Positions 37,928 to 47,063 of a DNA stretch of 64,000 nt are shown here, piece by piece. Both the position numbers and the translations under genes were made by a program. Every line of letters begins with the position of its first letter. The first letter of the stretch is position 1. Origin of the DNA: CAVWUA01 sp963758025 (lineage in GTDB: Bacteria > Planctomycetota > Planctomycetia > Isosphaerales > Isosphaeraceae); contig CAVWUA010000005.1 in NCBI GenBank assembly GCA_963758025.1, positions 1 through 64,000 on the forward strand, given 5' to 3'. Under the pieces are notes generated by a model that was not told the origin of the DNA, did no database searches, and worked only from the letters and a program-made list of their open reading frames with translations.

Positions 37928-37941
37928 CGGGTTGTGTCGGG

Positions 37942-38013
37942 AAGCGCCGCCCGGATTCGAACCGGGGAATAACGGATTTGCAATCCGCTGCCTTACCACT
38001 TGGCTACGGCGCC
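37942..38013 (-). tRNA. tRNA-Cys (GCA)
   Basis: On the minus strand the sequence starts GGCGCCGTAGCCAAGTGGTA and folds into a cloverleaf of about 72 nucleotides. The anticodon arm GCGGATT-GCA-AATCCG gives anticodon GCA, hence cysteine. The T arm CCCGG-TTCGAAT-CCGGG is perfect. The acceptor stem pairs GGCGCCG with CGGCGCT, one G-U pair at the end. CCA is not encoded. Confidence 0.93.
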
Positions 38014-38157
38014 GTATCGAGTGAACCATCTTAGCCTACAGAGATTCACCCGACAAGATCGACTCGGACGAAGTCAAGATGGTCGGAGACGAGTCGAGGT
38101 CGATGAGCTTGTAGATAGCCTCTCGCACACGCTGATGACCATGATGAATTCCTCGAC

Positions 38158-40452
38158 TCACTGCCCCTTCGTATTCAGGCGAGAGGGCAGAAAACGTTGA
38201 AGTTTTGCGAGAGGTCGAGCGGAGAGAATCGGCCGTTGAGTTAGATTCTGATACTGTTGTGGGTGGATCGACTGAGCCTGTACGGTCTGGGTCTGCTGCG
38301 AAAGTTGGGCGGCACGGGCCTGAAGGGCCGCAGTGTGTCGCGTCGGCGTGGGGATCGGAACGAGGCGGTCGTTCACGAAGCGGTAGAACGTGCCACCAGG
38401 TGCTTGGCCGAACTGGTGCAGGGTGGAGATCTTTCGTGGAACTCCTGTGAAGAGTTGATCGTTGCCACCACTGCGGAGGAAATGGACACGTCCGATCCGG
38501 CCAATCAGCTGGTCATCTTGAGGACTTCCAACCATCGTGTTCACACCGAACCAGCCATGCATCAACGAGCTGGCGCCTCCGGCACGCAACATGTTCGATC
38601 CGCCGTGACCGCCGTCGATCGTCGCCGGAACGGTGACGTCCGGGGCGACGGTGATTGTGTCACTCGTTTTAGATCCATAGAGAACCAGCCGATCGACATC
38701 CGCTGGCGCGGGTTGGATCGCGTCAATTTGCGAATTGACCCGGACGATCAGCTTTCCATTTTCCTGGGACACGGCGATCGTGTTCGGCTGGGAATCGGCA
38801 CGGGGAGGCGGTGTCACAACCAAGGTGCGACCGATCAGCCGGACTGCGCCGGTGTTTCCACCTTGGACGTTCAGTGTCAGAGTGGCGGGGTCGCTGGTGA
38901 GGCTCGGCCCCGGGTCTCCCATGTCATGGACCCGAAATTGCAGGGAGTCTGGCCCCAGGTAATCGTTGGTCGGAGTATAGACCAACGTCCCGGTTTGAGG
39001 ATCAAACGATGAGATCGTTCCGTGAGTCGGTTGGCTCAATAGTTCGTACGTGAGTGTCTGCTGCGAGTTGGGGTTGGCCGTCAATCCACTGAGCTGGATC
39101 GTTGACGGAGTGTTGGCAATCGCCGTCGCCGTTGTCGGAACGGCGATCGGTGGGAGATTGATTGGCTGACCGTTGGTCACCGTCAGGGTCATCATCTGAG
39201 TGTCAAAGTTGCCTGGATCGTCGAGACTACTTCCACCGGCACGATTGACCTGATCCCGGACACCGACGAGCAGGTTAATCACACCGGTGAATCCCGCTTT
39301 GGGAACCACACTCACCACCCCGTTCGCATCGACGGTCGCCGTGGCGTTCTGGACATCGGTGAACGAAGGGCTAGTCCCGGTAGTGACCCCTCCTTTGACG
39401 ATATAGGTAAGCTGATCCCCGGGATTGGCATCGACACCTTGGAGCTTGAAGACGTCGGTCTGACCCTGAACTGTCTGCCCTGCGGCGTTGATCAGCCCGA
39501 CAACTTGATTCTGAACCGGCTGAAGGAACGGCCGCTCGTTGATGGGCATCCCACTGGAATCAACATTCGGGGTCACATTGACCGTGAAGGTCCGAGTGGC
39601 CGTGGTGTTGGTTGAGGGCTCAAAGGTCGTGACCGTCACGTTGGACGATTCCCCGGCCGTTGCGCTCGTCGTGTCAATGTGAATGACACCGTCGGGGCTG
39701 GTGTCAGCGAGCATGGCCGAGTCGATGATCACCGGACTGGCGGGGGTGGTTCCGTCAGTGCCCTTCTTGACCTGCGTGATCTGCTGCAAGGTCGGCTGAC
39801 CGGACACGAGCTGACCGAAGATCGTGTGCTGGAAATCCAGGAAGCGGGGCGACCCTGTGGTCACGAAGAACTGGGAGCTGTTCGTGTCGTCCCCCGCGTT
39901 GGCCATCGCGAGTTGCCCGGTGCCCGTGAACGCCACTTGCTGGACGAATTCGTCACGGAAGGGGAAACCAGGTTCGTTGACCTCCCCGGTTCCCGTTCCA
40001 CTGACCGATCCGCCCTGAACGATGAAATCGTTGGGGCCAGGGAAGTTGGGGGCAATCCGGTGCAGGTTCTTCCCGGTATAGAACCCTTGCTGAACCAGCA
40101 TCTCGATGCGCTGCGTCGTCAGCGGAGTGAGATCATCGAAAAGCTGAAATGTCATGGAACCGGTAAACGAGGGATCACCCGCGCCGCTGGATGTGTGCGA
40201 GACGTTGAACGTCAAGAATTTGCCCTGGGCGACGCTGGCCTTGATGTCCGGGTTGCTGGACGCGACATCATAGGTCTGAGGCGCTCCGGTGCCTCCGTCC
40301 AGCGGGACCTGGTAACCCAGGTTCACCGGAACACTGAGGTTGCCGATGGGCTCGAGCGTAGCCGTCAAGAGTTGACGTCCCTCGAGATTCTCAATATGCG
40401 GCTTCTGCACCCGACGTGGCGAACGGCTGGTTGCTCTGACGCGGTCGAACAT
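38158..40452 (-). CDS. Cyclophilin-type peptidyl-prolyl isomerase fused to cadherin-like repeats
   Basis: A 764-residue surface protein. The N-terminus has a basic start and ENLEGRQLLTA, the LEPR-like motif typical of large exported planctomycete proteins. Residues 85-240 are a cyclophilin domain (FQLFDDLTPLTTQRIEMLVQ, FIVQGGSVSGTG, NSSQFFVTTG, TIFGQLVSG). Then come an Ig/cadherin-like domain with Ca-type signatures and a Cadherin_5-like repeat (THGTISSFDPQTGTLVYTPT), and a C-terminal Gln-rich region. The ATG follows GGGAGGTGAGG. It likely acts outside the cytoplasmic membrane; the isomerase may fold neighbouring surface proteins. Confidence 0.88.
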   Translation of the reverse strand: MFDRVRATSRSPRRVQKPHIENLEGRQLLTATLEPIGNLSVPVNLGYQVPLDGGTGAPQTYDVASSNPDIKASVAQGKFLTFNVSHTSSGAGDPSFTGSMTFQLFDDLTPLTTQRIEMLVQQGFYTGKNLHRIAPNFPGPNDFIVQGGSVSGTGTGEVNEPGFPFRDEFVQQVAFTGTGQLAMANAGDDTNSSQFFVTTGSPRFLDFQHTIFGQLVSGQPTLQQITQVKKGTDGTTPASPVIIDSAMLADTSPDGVIHIDTTSATAGESSNVTVTTFEPSTNTTATRTFTVNVTPNVDSSGMPINERPFLQPVQNQVVGLINAAGQTVQGQTDVFKLQGVDANPGDQLTYIVKGGVTTGTSPSFTDVQNATATVDANGVVSVVPKAGFTGVINLLVGVRDQVNRAGGSSLDDPGNFDTQMMTLTVTNGQPINLPPIAVPTTATAIANTPSTIQLSGLTANPNSQQTLTYELLSQPTHGTISSFDPQTGTLVYTPTNDYLGPDSLQFRVHDMGDPGPSLTSDPATLTLNVQGGNTGAVRLIGRTLVVTPPPRADSQPNTIAVSQENGKLIVRVNSQIDAIQPAPADVDRLVLYGSKTSDTITVAPDVTVPATIDGGHGGSNMLRAGGASSLMHGWFGVNTMVGSPQDDQLIGRIGRVHFLRSGGNDQLFTGVPRKISTLHQFGQAPGGTFYRFVNDRLVPIPTPTRHTAALQARAAQLSQQTQTVQAQSIHPQQYQNLTQRPILSARPLAKLQRFLPSRLNTKGQ

Positions 40453-40569
40453 CCCTCACCTCCCGAGCCCCGACCAGACCGACTGAGCCGCGAGCGCATT
40501 ACCGTTCTCGCGACCCTCCTGACCCCCATGATCGGACGCACGGGTTCTTCCGCTTGAGATGATCTAACA

Positions 40570-40612
40570 CAAAAAAACGAACGGCGGGCCATCCGAAAAG
40601 GACCCGCCGCCG
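40570..40612 (-). terminator. Terminator after the 40.7-42.5 kb gene
   Basis: On the minus strand, CGGCGGGTCC and GGATGGCCCGCCG form a GC-rich stem around TTTTC, and the stem is followed by TTCGTTTTTTTG. This is a classical factor-independent terminator. It serves the gene at 40690-42456, about 80 bases upstream. Confidence 0.8.
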
Positions 40613-40689
40613 CTTACGATCTTAGTCAGACGGTTTCAGAACCGGAGCATGACAGATGATCCGATCTCAATCCTTCTCCCGAACTTCTA

Positions 40690-42456
40690 TCAAGGATTGG
40701 CCTTGCGCAGTGTGAACTGCGTAAACGTCACCCCGTCCTGCTCCATGACGCTGTAGCCGCCGCCTTGAGAGAGATACTTGGCGAAGACGGAGAAATCCGG
40801 CAGTTTCTCCGGGTCGATCAATTGGCCAACCTGGACATCACCACCGGCGTTCTGTGCGGCGGCATCCGCCGCCTGCTTTAGCTGACCGCTCTTGACCATG
40901 TCATAGACGATGCGAGCCTGTTCCTCGGGCCGCTGGAAGGAGAGGCTGCTGACGGTCGTGGGATAAACCTTGGCGACACTCTGGAATTCCGGGGTATCGG
41001 CGAGGCTTGGGCCGCCGGGACGGAGAACCTGTTCGAGCAGCGTGGGATCCGTGCTGACGAACAGGGTATCCTTCGCGATTGCCAGGCTGATCGGCCCTTT
41101 CAGGCCAACCTGCTCGGCATTCGGGAGTTGCACGTCGAAGTCGTAGATGGTGGTCCCCTGGAACTCACGCTTCTTGGGGGCCGCCTGGGCGATTGAAACC
41201 AACTTGTTGAGGGTGTTCTGGAAGGCCTTGGGGTCCTCCAGGGCAACGGCGAAGAGGGTCCGCTGGCTCTCTTCGGTCACCGGCTTCTTGAAGTCGCTGA
41301 CGATCGTGATCCGGTCGCCTAGCGGTCCGAAAAGGTCCTTCTGAAAAGAAATTTTCTCACCATTTGGGCCGGAAATCTGTGCTTCGATGTTGGCCAGAAC
41401 ACCCGGCAGAACCATGTCCGCGAGTTCATTGATCGCGGTGTACGCACGATCGAGATCCCAACTGATCGTCTGGTAGCTGGCGACACCGGCCGGCACCCAT
41501 GGTTCGGGCCGAAGGTTCGTCGTCGGCATGGCGAAGATCTTGATCAGACCCTGGGACTGGCCAGGCGCGTAGAGATAGGTCTTGAGAACCTGATCGAACT
41601 GCCCCTGGTGGAACGCGATCGAGCCACCAAGCCCCTTCAGGCCGGTGATGCCGGTGATCTGAAGTTGAGCATCCACCTGGGCCGCATTTCCGCCCTGCGC
41701 CGCGGCGGCCTGGCTCACGAGCTTGAGAATCTGCTCGAGATCGAGGTACCAGATCACGGGCGCTTCCGCGCCAGCGACTTTCTCCTGAATGGCCTTGTAC
41801 GAATCCTTGTCGGCGAGCGACTTGTCGAGACCATCCGCATGCGAGACCAAGTCTTTCAACGCGGCCAGATCGCTACTGACATAGAAGAGACTTCCGCTCT
41901 TGGTCCAGACGACCGGAGCGGTCGGCCCTTCCTCCTTCTCCGGCGGCTGGATGACGGTGATGGTCAGGTCCTGGAACATCTCCGTGGAAACCTTCCCGCC
42001 ATCCTGCTCGGCCAGCTTGGTGGCCTTGGTCATGACGTCGTTCATCTTCTGCTCGTTCTCGCCGGCATCGGCGGTCAGAAGCAGAGTGAACGGCAGCTTC
42101 GGATCATCGCGAGGAATCAAGGCCATCCAGGCCGTCCCCTGAGGAAGCTCCATCAACTCGCTGATCGAGACACCGAGTTTGGACTTCAACTGCTTGTTTG
42201 GTTCTTCCAGGCGGGTCTTGATGTCCTCCTTCAGCGGCTTCAGAGCCGGGTCGGCCAGGAGTTGACCGAGTTGACTCGATTCCAAGACTTCGCGAAGTTG
42301 GGACGCATCCTTGACCTTGAGAAAGGCGAAGGTCGTCGAGGGAAGGCTCTTCTCCGACGGAGCGGCCGCAGAGGCCCACGCCGGGGACAAAGCCAGGACG
42401 GCCAGTCCCAGGCCGACAACAGTAAGGCGGTGGACCGCCCGCAACGGGTTACGCAT
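40690..42456 (-). CDS. Large secreted protein, DUF3352-like
   Basis: About 588 residues with a signal peptide (LTVVGLGLAVLALSPAWASA). The mature part resembles DUF3352-type substrate-like proteins: repeated structural units with TTFAFLKVKDASQLREVLES near the start and SLAIAKDTLFVSTDPTLLEQ near the end, and no catalytic motif. The ATG at 42456 has GAGGAG at good distance. Many planctomycetes carry such proteins of unknown role in the periplasm. It is transcribed toward the terminator at 40570. Confidence 0.75.
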   Translation of the reverse strand: MRNPLRAVHRLTVVGLGLAVLALSPAWASAAAPSEKSLPSTTFAFLKVKDASQLREVLESSQLGQLLADPALKPLKEDIKTRLEEPNKQLKSKLGVSISELMELPQGTAWMALIPRDDPKLPFTLLLTADAGENEQKMNDVMTKATKLAEQDGGKVSTEMFQDLTITVIQPPEKEEGPTAPVVWTKSGSLFYVSSDLAALKDLVSHADGLDKSLADKDSYKAIQEKVAGAEAPVIWYLDLEQILKLVSQAAAAQGGNAAQVDAQLQITGITGLKGLGGSIAFHQGQFDQVLKTYLYAPGQSQGLIKIFAMPTTNLRPEPWVPAGVASYQTISWDLDRAYTAINELADMVLPGVLANIEAQISGPNGEKISFQKDLFGPLGDRITIVSDFKKPVTEESQRTLFAVALEDPKAFQNTLNKLVSIAQAAPKKREFQGTTIYDFDVQLPNAEQVGLKGPISLAIAKDTLFVSTDPTLLEQVLRPGGPSLADTPEFQSVAKVYPTTVSSLSFQRPEEQARIVYDMVKSGQLKQAADAAAQNAGGDVQVGQLIDPEKLPDFSVFAKYLSQGGGYSVMEQDGVTFTQFTLRKANP

Positions 42457-42625
42457 CAGATACACTCCTCATTCCAATCCGCTGGAGGACCAATCCGTTC
42501 AGCATGAGCAAAACATCGCAACCTCGGGTGTGGGTCCGATCCCAAGCCCGAGGCGTATCGAAAACCATTTTCGCGTGCCTGACGCACGCGAAGCCGGCTC
42601 GGGTCACGTCCCGAGACCGCTATCA

Positions 42626-43672
42626 TCAACTCTCCTGCCCTCCGTTACTGGTAATTGCGCCTTCATCCACGTTCCGTGCGGATTCCAGATCGGAAGGAGG
42701 CCCTGTCCGTTGGCGTCGAGGGGGGTCGAGATAGCGATAGCCGGTGTTTGGATTATCCTTGTCGTAGGCAAATGCGTCACGGTTGCGCAGGAAATCCTTG
42801 ACGTAATTGATCGGGATCGCGAAGCCGAGGTTGTCTCCCAGTGACGCCTTCATATTCGTGACGCCAATTACCTCGCCTCGGAGGTTGAATAGGGGGCCGC
42901 CCGAGTTGCCCGGGTTGATCGCGGCGTCGGTCTGTAAGTAGATCAAGCCCTCGAAGTTTCGGTTCAGGGTACTCAAGATTCCCTGAGAGACACTTCGCTC
43001 CAGTCCGAGGGGATTACCGATGGCAAAGACACCATCACCAGCATTCAGACCGTCCAGACTACCCAGGATGACGTGACCGAGTTTCAAGTCGTTCTGAGGA
43101 GGGATCTTGAGCAGCGCCAGGTCCACGAAGGGATTCAGTGCGACAATCTCGATACCGTCGATCCGACGTCTGACCAAACCTCCCGGCGTGTTCTGATAGA
43201 AGACGACCGCGATTCGCGTTTCTCCCTCAATAACGTGGTTGTTCGTCACCACATATCCATCGTCGTTGAGGATGAAACCCGAACCTAGACCGGAGGTCGT
43301 CTCGATGGAGACGACTGCTTCTCCATAGCTTTGAACGAGTTCCTTCACTGGGCGAAGGGGTAGATGTTTGGTAGTGAAGAAGCCGTCGCCTGTTCCCTCG
43401 GATGAGCCCTCCGAACCTTTCCCCTCAGGTTGATCAACGCGAGGTTCATGCCGATCGAGCACTTCTGTTCGAGGGATCTTTAAAATATCGTATCCGAGAT
43501 CGATGAAGAGAGCGTCACTCTTCTCGACCAGCACTTCTCCGACGACCTGGTGGCCGTCTCGCAACTCGATAACTTCGGGGCCATCCGCCGCCCAAGTCAC
43601 GGGACCAACGGTCAGGGCGAGGGTCGCCACGGCAACCGGCCAGGCAGAACGCATCGTCCGTGTTCCCTTCAT
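42626..43672 (-). CDS. Trypsin-like serine protease, HtrA/DegP type without PDZ
   Basis: About 348 residues with a signal peptide (RSAWPVAVATLALTVGPVTWA). Residues about 30-80 form a small beta domain (VIELRDGHQVVGEVLVEKSD) like SHD1-type modules. The protease domain has the triad His in VVTNNHVIEG, Asp in NPFVDLALLKI and Ser in INPGNSGGPL. After it only a short charged tail follows, with no PDZ domain, so substrate choice probably rests on the N-terminal module. Start choice is uncertain between 43654, 43672 and 43681. It is probably a periplasmic quality-control protease. Confidence 0.87.
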   Translation of the reverse strand: MKGTRTMRSAWPVAVATLALTVGPVTWAADGPEVIELRDGHQVVGEVLVEKSDALFIDLGYDILKIPRTEVLDRHEPRVDQPEGKGSEGSSEGTGDGFFTTKHLPLRPVKELVQSYGEAVVSIETTSGLGSGFILNDDGYVVTNNHVIEGETRIAVVFYQNTPGGLVRRRIDGIEIVALNPFVDLALLKIPPQNDLKLGHVILGSLDGLNAGDGVFAIGNPLGLERSVSQGILSTLNRNFEGLIYLQTDAAINPGNSGGPLFNLRGEVIGVTNMKASLGDNLGFAIPINYVKDFLRNRDAFAYDKDNPNTGYRYLDPPRRQRTGPPSDLESARNVDEGAITSNGGQES

Positions 43673-43884
43673 CTTCTTCAATGGGGATGTCCTCGAATCG
43701 TATCCTCAAGAGCGGTTTCATTGTAGTGCTCTTTGTGAAGGATGCAATCCTCCCCTCGATCCGATTCGCTTCTCCCCTTCAAGAACCTCCCTGGAATACT
43801 TGAGTTTCGATTTTCCAGCAATTTCTGGTCCAACCGATCCACCCCGAAACACGATCTCGAGTGGGCGATGCGGGCAAGGCCCGA

Positions 43885-44940
43885 AGCATTCAATCGCCCA
43901 GCGACACGCGTAGGTCGAGAGGATCTGCCGCGCGTCCCAATCGAGCCGGGTGCAGTAGAACATCTGGTCGGGCCTTCCGCCCTTGAGGTCGCGGACCAGA
44001 ACGATCGTCAGCAGGCGGTCGCCGCCGGACTTGTAATACAGGGCCTGGATGGTCTTGACGGCGAGAGTGGCATGGAGGCCGAACTGGTGGAATTCGAGTT
44101 CGGTCCAGGGTTTCCTGGGTCCTCGGCCCACGCGGCCATGCCGGGAAGTCGAGCCCCTTTCTTGCGGGGTCGTCCCTTGGACTTGGTGTTCGGTTCGGGC
44201 TGCGGCGTCGGTTCGTAGAGTGCCCCCTTGGGATGGACGTGGCTGATGAGGTGGACGTTTTTGGGTAGTTGACCGAGTACGCTCTTGCCGCCGTAGGCGC
44301 TATCGCCGGTGGCGATGATCGTGTCGTCGGGGAACCAGGATGCCACCAGTTTGATGAGTTCGACGGCCAGTTCCGGGCGGGTGCGATGGTTGGGATCGAC
44401 CTTGGGTTTCTTGGCGTTGGCCTGACCCTTCTTCCTCTTGGTGAGTCCCTGGCGGTTGCGGTAGAGCCGCACGGCCACGGGCAAGGCGAAGACCTTGGTG
44501 GGGGCCCAGAACGGGTGGACGATGACGATGCAGAGAACGACCCAGTCATGCCCCCAACTGACCAGCGGTTTCTTGCGACTGGAGATGAGCGGGTCGTGGT
44601 GCATGCCGGCACCGTAGAGGGTCAGCCCTCGTCGGCGGCAGAGGGTGTCATCGACGGCCCAAAGGAGTGTGGCACCCGGAGCGAGGATGGAGACGACAAG
44701 CTTGGCGAGTCGAAGTGCGAAGGCGTCGAGGTCCCAGGCGGCGTGGCTGAAGAAGCGATGAAACCGTGACCAGTGGCCGTCGCCGACATGGCCGCCGGAG
44801 AAGATGATCTCGGTGATAAAGAGATGCCGTTGCGAGAAGACCCAACCCGTGACGATCTGGACAAAGGTCGTGAAGGTGGGGGTAGTGAAGACCGGGCCGA
44901 AATGCTGTAGCAGCACGAGGAGAGAGGGAGTAAGTTCCAT
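43885..44940 (-). pseudogene. IS701-like DDE transposase, frameshifted and 3'-truncated
   Basis: The N-terminal two thirds (from ATG 44940) have a transposase pattern: LLWAVDDTLCRRRG with the first Asp and IIATGDSAYGG with the second. The frame shifts in a T run at 44111-44113; adding one base joins WAEDPGK to PWTELEFHQFGLHATLAVKT. The end is lost: after YACRWAIE, with the catalytic Glu, the reading continues in unrelated sequence (CFGPCPHRPLEI). So the element has lost its 3' end near 43887. No terminal repeats were identified, but an inverted pair, GTCGGCTTCC and GGAAGCCGAC, lies just upstream (44943 and 45009). Confidence 0.75.
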
Positions 44941-45512
44941 GGGTCGGCTTCCTTTGCCCTTGGGGCTTGTCCGGTGTGAGACCCAGACAATTTGCCAAGA
45001 ACCGGCGAGGAAGCCGACAACTTTTTGACCCGGTGAACCCCCTCAAAATCTGCGAAACCTGAACTTTGTACAAACGGAAAAACGATCGGCGTCCTCACCG
45101 CGACAAAAAAAAGCATCGAGAGATCACCAAAAAAAAGCCAGAATGATGCAAGAAATCCGCCTCCGATCGGATACAAAGAGAGGACGGGGAATGAGTTCAG
45201 CCGATCGTTGTGCCGATCGGCACGAGAGCGATCAGAACTCCCTTATCCCTCAAAGAGGTTTTTTATTCTCGAACTTGTTTGACTTCGCGGCGATGTCTCA
45301 GTATCCCTTGACGTTGAGGAACAAAGAAATCGCGATGGCTGCGATGTTCCTTCTCCCGATGGTCCATTGCAGCGAATTCTCGTCGCAATGGGGTTGTTGG
45401 TCATTTCTAATCTTTTCTGCGATCGCCGAGATGCGGCCCTCTTCTGGACATCTCACTCCAACCCATTCATTTTCAAAGGTTGGAATCCACCCGACGAAGG
45501 GAGTCCTTTTCG
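44941..45512. other. Gene-free interval after the transposase remnant
   Basis: About 570 bases. The first 130 probably belong to the old insertion element. Two A8 tracts lie about 25 bases apart (near 45104 and 45129), and a perfect 12-base palindrome TGCCGATCGGCA is at 45211-45222. An open frame at 45143-45628 looks non-coding. Confidence 0.45.
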
Positions 45513-45827
45513 ATGTTGAAGAATCGTCGATTGCTGCAACGGCGCGGAACCCCGAACGATCTGATCCACGCGGCTCAGCTTGGGGCTCGGATCGCCGTCC
45601 GACGCTGCCTCATCGCGGGTATCGATGAGGATTCGATCCGCAAGAACGTGACCAGTCAGTTTCGTAAAATCTTCGCACATGAGGACCACAACGACTACGA
45701 ACGCGAAACCCTGATGGCGAACGTCCAACGGAGTATCGAGTCTGTGTTGGATCACGGTCGGACGCACGAGGAAATTCCCCGAGCCGAGGCGCTTCACGTG
45801 TGGAGCGACGATTCGGAAAACCGCTGA
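45513..45827 (+). CDS. Hypothetical small protein
   Basis: About 104 residues from an ATG with AAGGGAG 10 bases upstream. The sequence has the look of a folded helical protein (RCLIAGIDEDSIRKNVTSQF and ERETLMANVQRSIESVLDHG), with Arg-rich N-terminus and acidic end. There are no cysteines, signal peptide or membrane segments. I recognise no family. It is convergent with apbE. Confidence 0.5.
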   Translation: MLKNRRLLQRRGTPNDLIHAAQLGARIAVRRCLIAGIDEDSIRKNVTSQFRKIFAHEDHNDYERETLMANVQRSIESVLDHGRTHEEIPRAEALHVWSDDSENR

Positions 45828-45862
45828 TTGCCGTCCGTCGCACCAGTTTGGTGTTCTAAAAT

Positions 45863-47056
45863 TCAGATCGCGATCTGAGCGAGGTGCAGAGGGTGAGGGC
45901 CTTCTGGCCTCGCTTTTTGGTTGGGATCGAGCGAGATCAGGGGATAGGTCGTCTGGGTGTCGGTCCCCGAGTCGGGATGTGCTTCGCACAAGTCACCGAA
46001 CCGGCGCGATTCAAGAACCTGCGTTCCGTCATCCGTCTTCCGAACAATCAACGCGGCCGCCCCTTTGGTCTGCTCGATCAGCTTCAGGCCACGCTCAGGC
46101 CCGAGCAGATAAACGGCGGTCGCGAGGCTATCGGACGCCGTCCCGTCAGGTGCGACGACCGTCACGCTACTGCGGTCGATCACGCCTAGGCCCGTCCGAG
46201 GATCGACAATGTGAGCGTAGCGCTTGCCGTCGATCTCCACAAAACGCTCGGCATCCCCCGATGTGGACACGGCGGCATTGCGAATTTGGAGAAAACGCGA
46301 AGGTTGGGCCGCCGGGTTCTCCAGGGGTCCGATTCCGATGGTCCAACCTGGAGCACCGGGCGGTGGATCGGACACGACGATATCCCCCGCGGCCGCGACC
46401 AAGGCCCGGCGGATTCCGTGCCGCTTCAAAACCTCCTGGGCTTCATCGGCGGCATATCCCTTGGCGATTCCTCCAAGATCCAGCCGCATCCCCGCTTTTA
46501 GCAACTGGACCGTTTGCGTCTCTGGGTTGAGACGAAGATGCTTGTATCCCACGAGACGCAACGCCTGCCGTAGCCGGTCCGGCTCGGGGAGTTCCTGGCG
46601 ACGTCGAGCGCGCCTCCAGAGGCGAACGACCGGCTGGATCGTCACATCGAAGGCCCCCTGGGTTCGTTGCGCCAGCCTCTGCGCACGCTCCAGAACCTTG
46701 AACAGGTCCTCACTGACCGGAACAGGAGGCTCGCCAGCTCGATCGCAGAGTCGCATCAGTTCACTCTGAGGGTCATAATCGCTCAAAATCGCGTCCAGTT
46801 GCGCGACTCTGGCGAACGCCGCGGCGGAGGCGACTCTGGCCCCGTCCTCGCTTCTCGTGTATAAAACGAGTTTGAACTCGCTGCCCATGTGGGTCTGTCG
46901 GAACTCGAAGCGCGTCAGGTCCGGCCCCTGGCTCGGTTCCGGTCCAACCTGCATGGCGAGGAGGAATCCCAGCGAGATACCGACGGCAAACATCGTCTTG
47001 CTCCCGAATCCAAATAATTTCACTGAGGGGGCGGGCGTTTCAACATCAGGGAGCAT
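45863..47056 (-). CDS. apbE: FAD:protein FMN transferase
   Basis: A 397-residue protein (or 376 if the start is the ATG at 46993) with an N-terminal hydrophobic anchor (MFAVGISLGFLLAMQVGP). The ApbE pattern is clear: THMGSEFKLVLYT, VAQLDAILSDYDPQSELMRL, QGAFDVTIQPVVRLWRR, RLDLGGIAKGYAADEAQEVL, AAGDIVVSDPPPGAPGW, and YAHIVDPRTGLGV with SSVTVVAPDGTASDSLAT. ApbE attaches FMN to threonines of Na-translocating or other membrane redox proteins outside the membrane. A divergent SUMF1-like gene starts only 7 bases away. No obvious flavinylated target is nearby. Confidence 0.93.
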   Translation of the reverse strand: MLPDVETPAPSVKLFGFGSKTMFAVGISLGFLLAMQVGPEPSQGPDLTRFEFRQTHMGSEFKLVLYTRSEDGARVASAAAFARVAQLDAILSDYDPQSELMRLCDRAGEPPVPVSEDLFKVLERAQRLAQRTQGAFDVTIQPVVRLWRRARRRQELPEPDRLRQALRLVGYKHLRLNPETQTVQLLKAGMRLDLGGIAKGYAADEAQEVLKRHGIRRALVAAAGDIVVSDPPPGAPGWTIGIGPLENPAAQPSRFLQIRNAAVSTSGDAERFVEIDGKRYAHIVDPRTGLGVIDRSSVTVVAPDGTASDSLATAVYLLGPERGLKLIEQTKGAAALIVRKTDDGTQVLESRRFGDLCEAHPDSGTDTQTTYPLISLDPNQKARPEGPHPLHLAQIAI

Positions 47057-47063
47057 ACCAAAA

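Noticed and set aside
37496..37972. 158-residue open frame between rpsI and tRNA-Cys
   Set aside because: It is pattern-free Pro/Ser/Arg sequence and runs through the terminator into the tRNA gene.
43718..43884. C-terminal continuation of the transposase remnant
   Set aside because: After the catalytic Glu the residues have no transposase similarity, so they are read-through into flanking DNA.
45143..45628. 161-residue open frame
   Set aside because: There is no ribosome site or family features, and it overlaps the better supported small gene at 45513.
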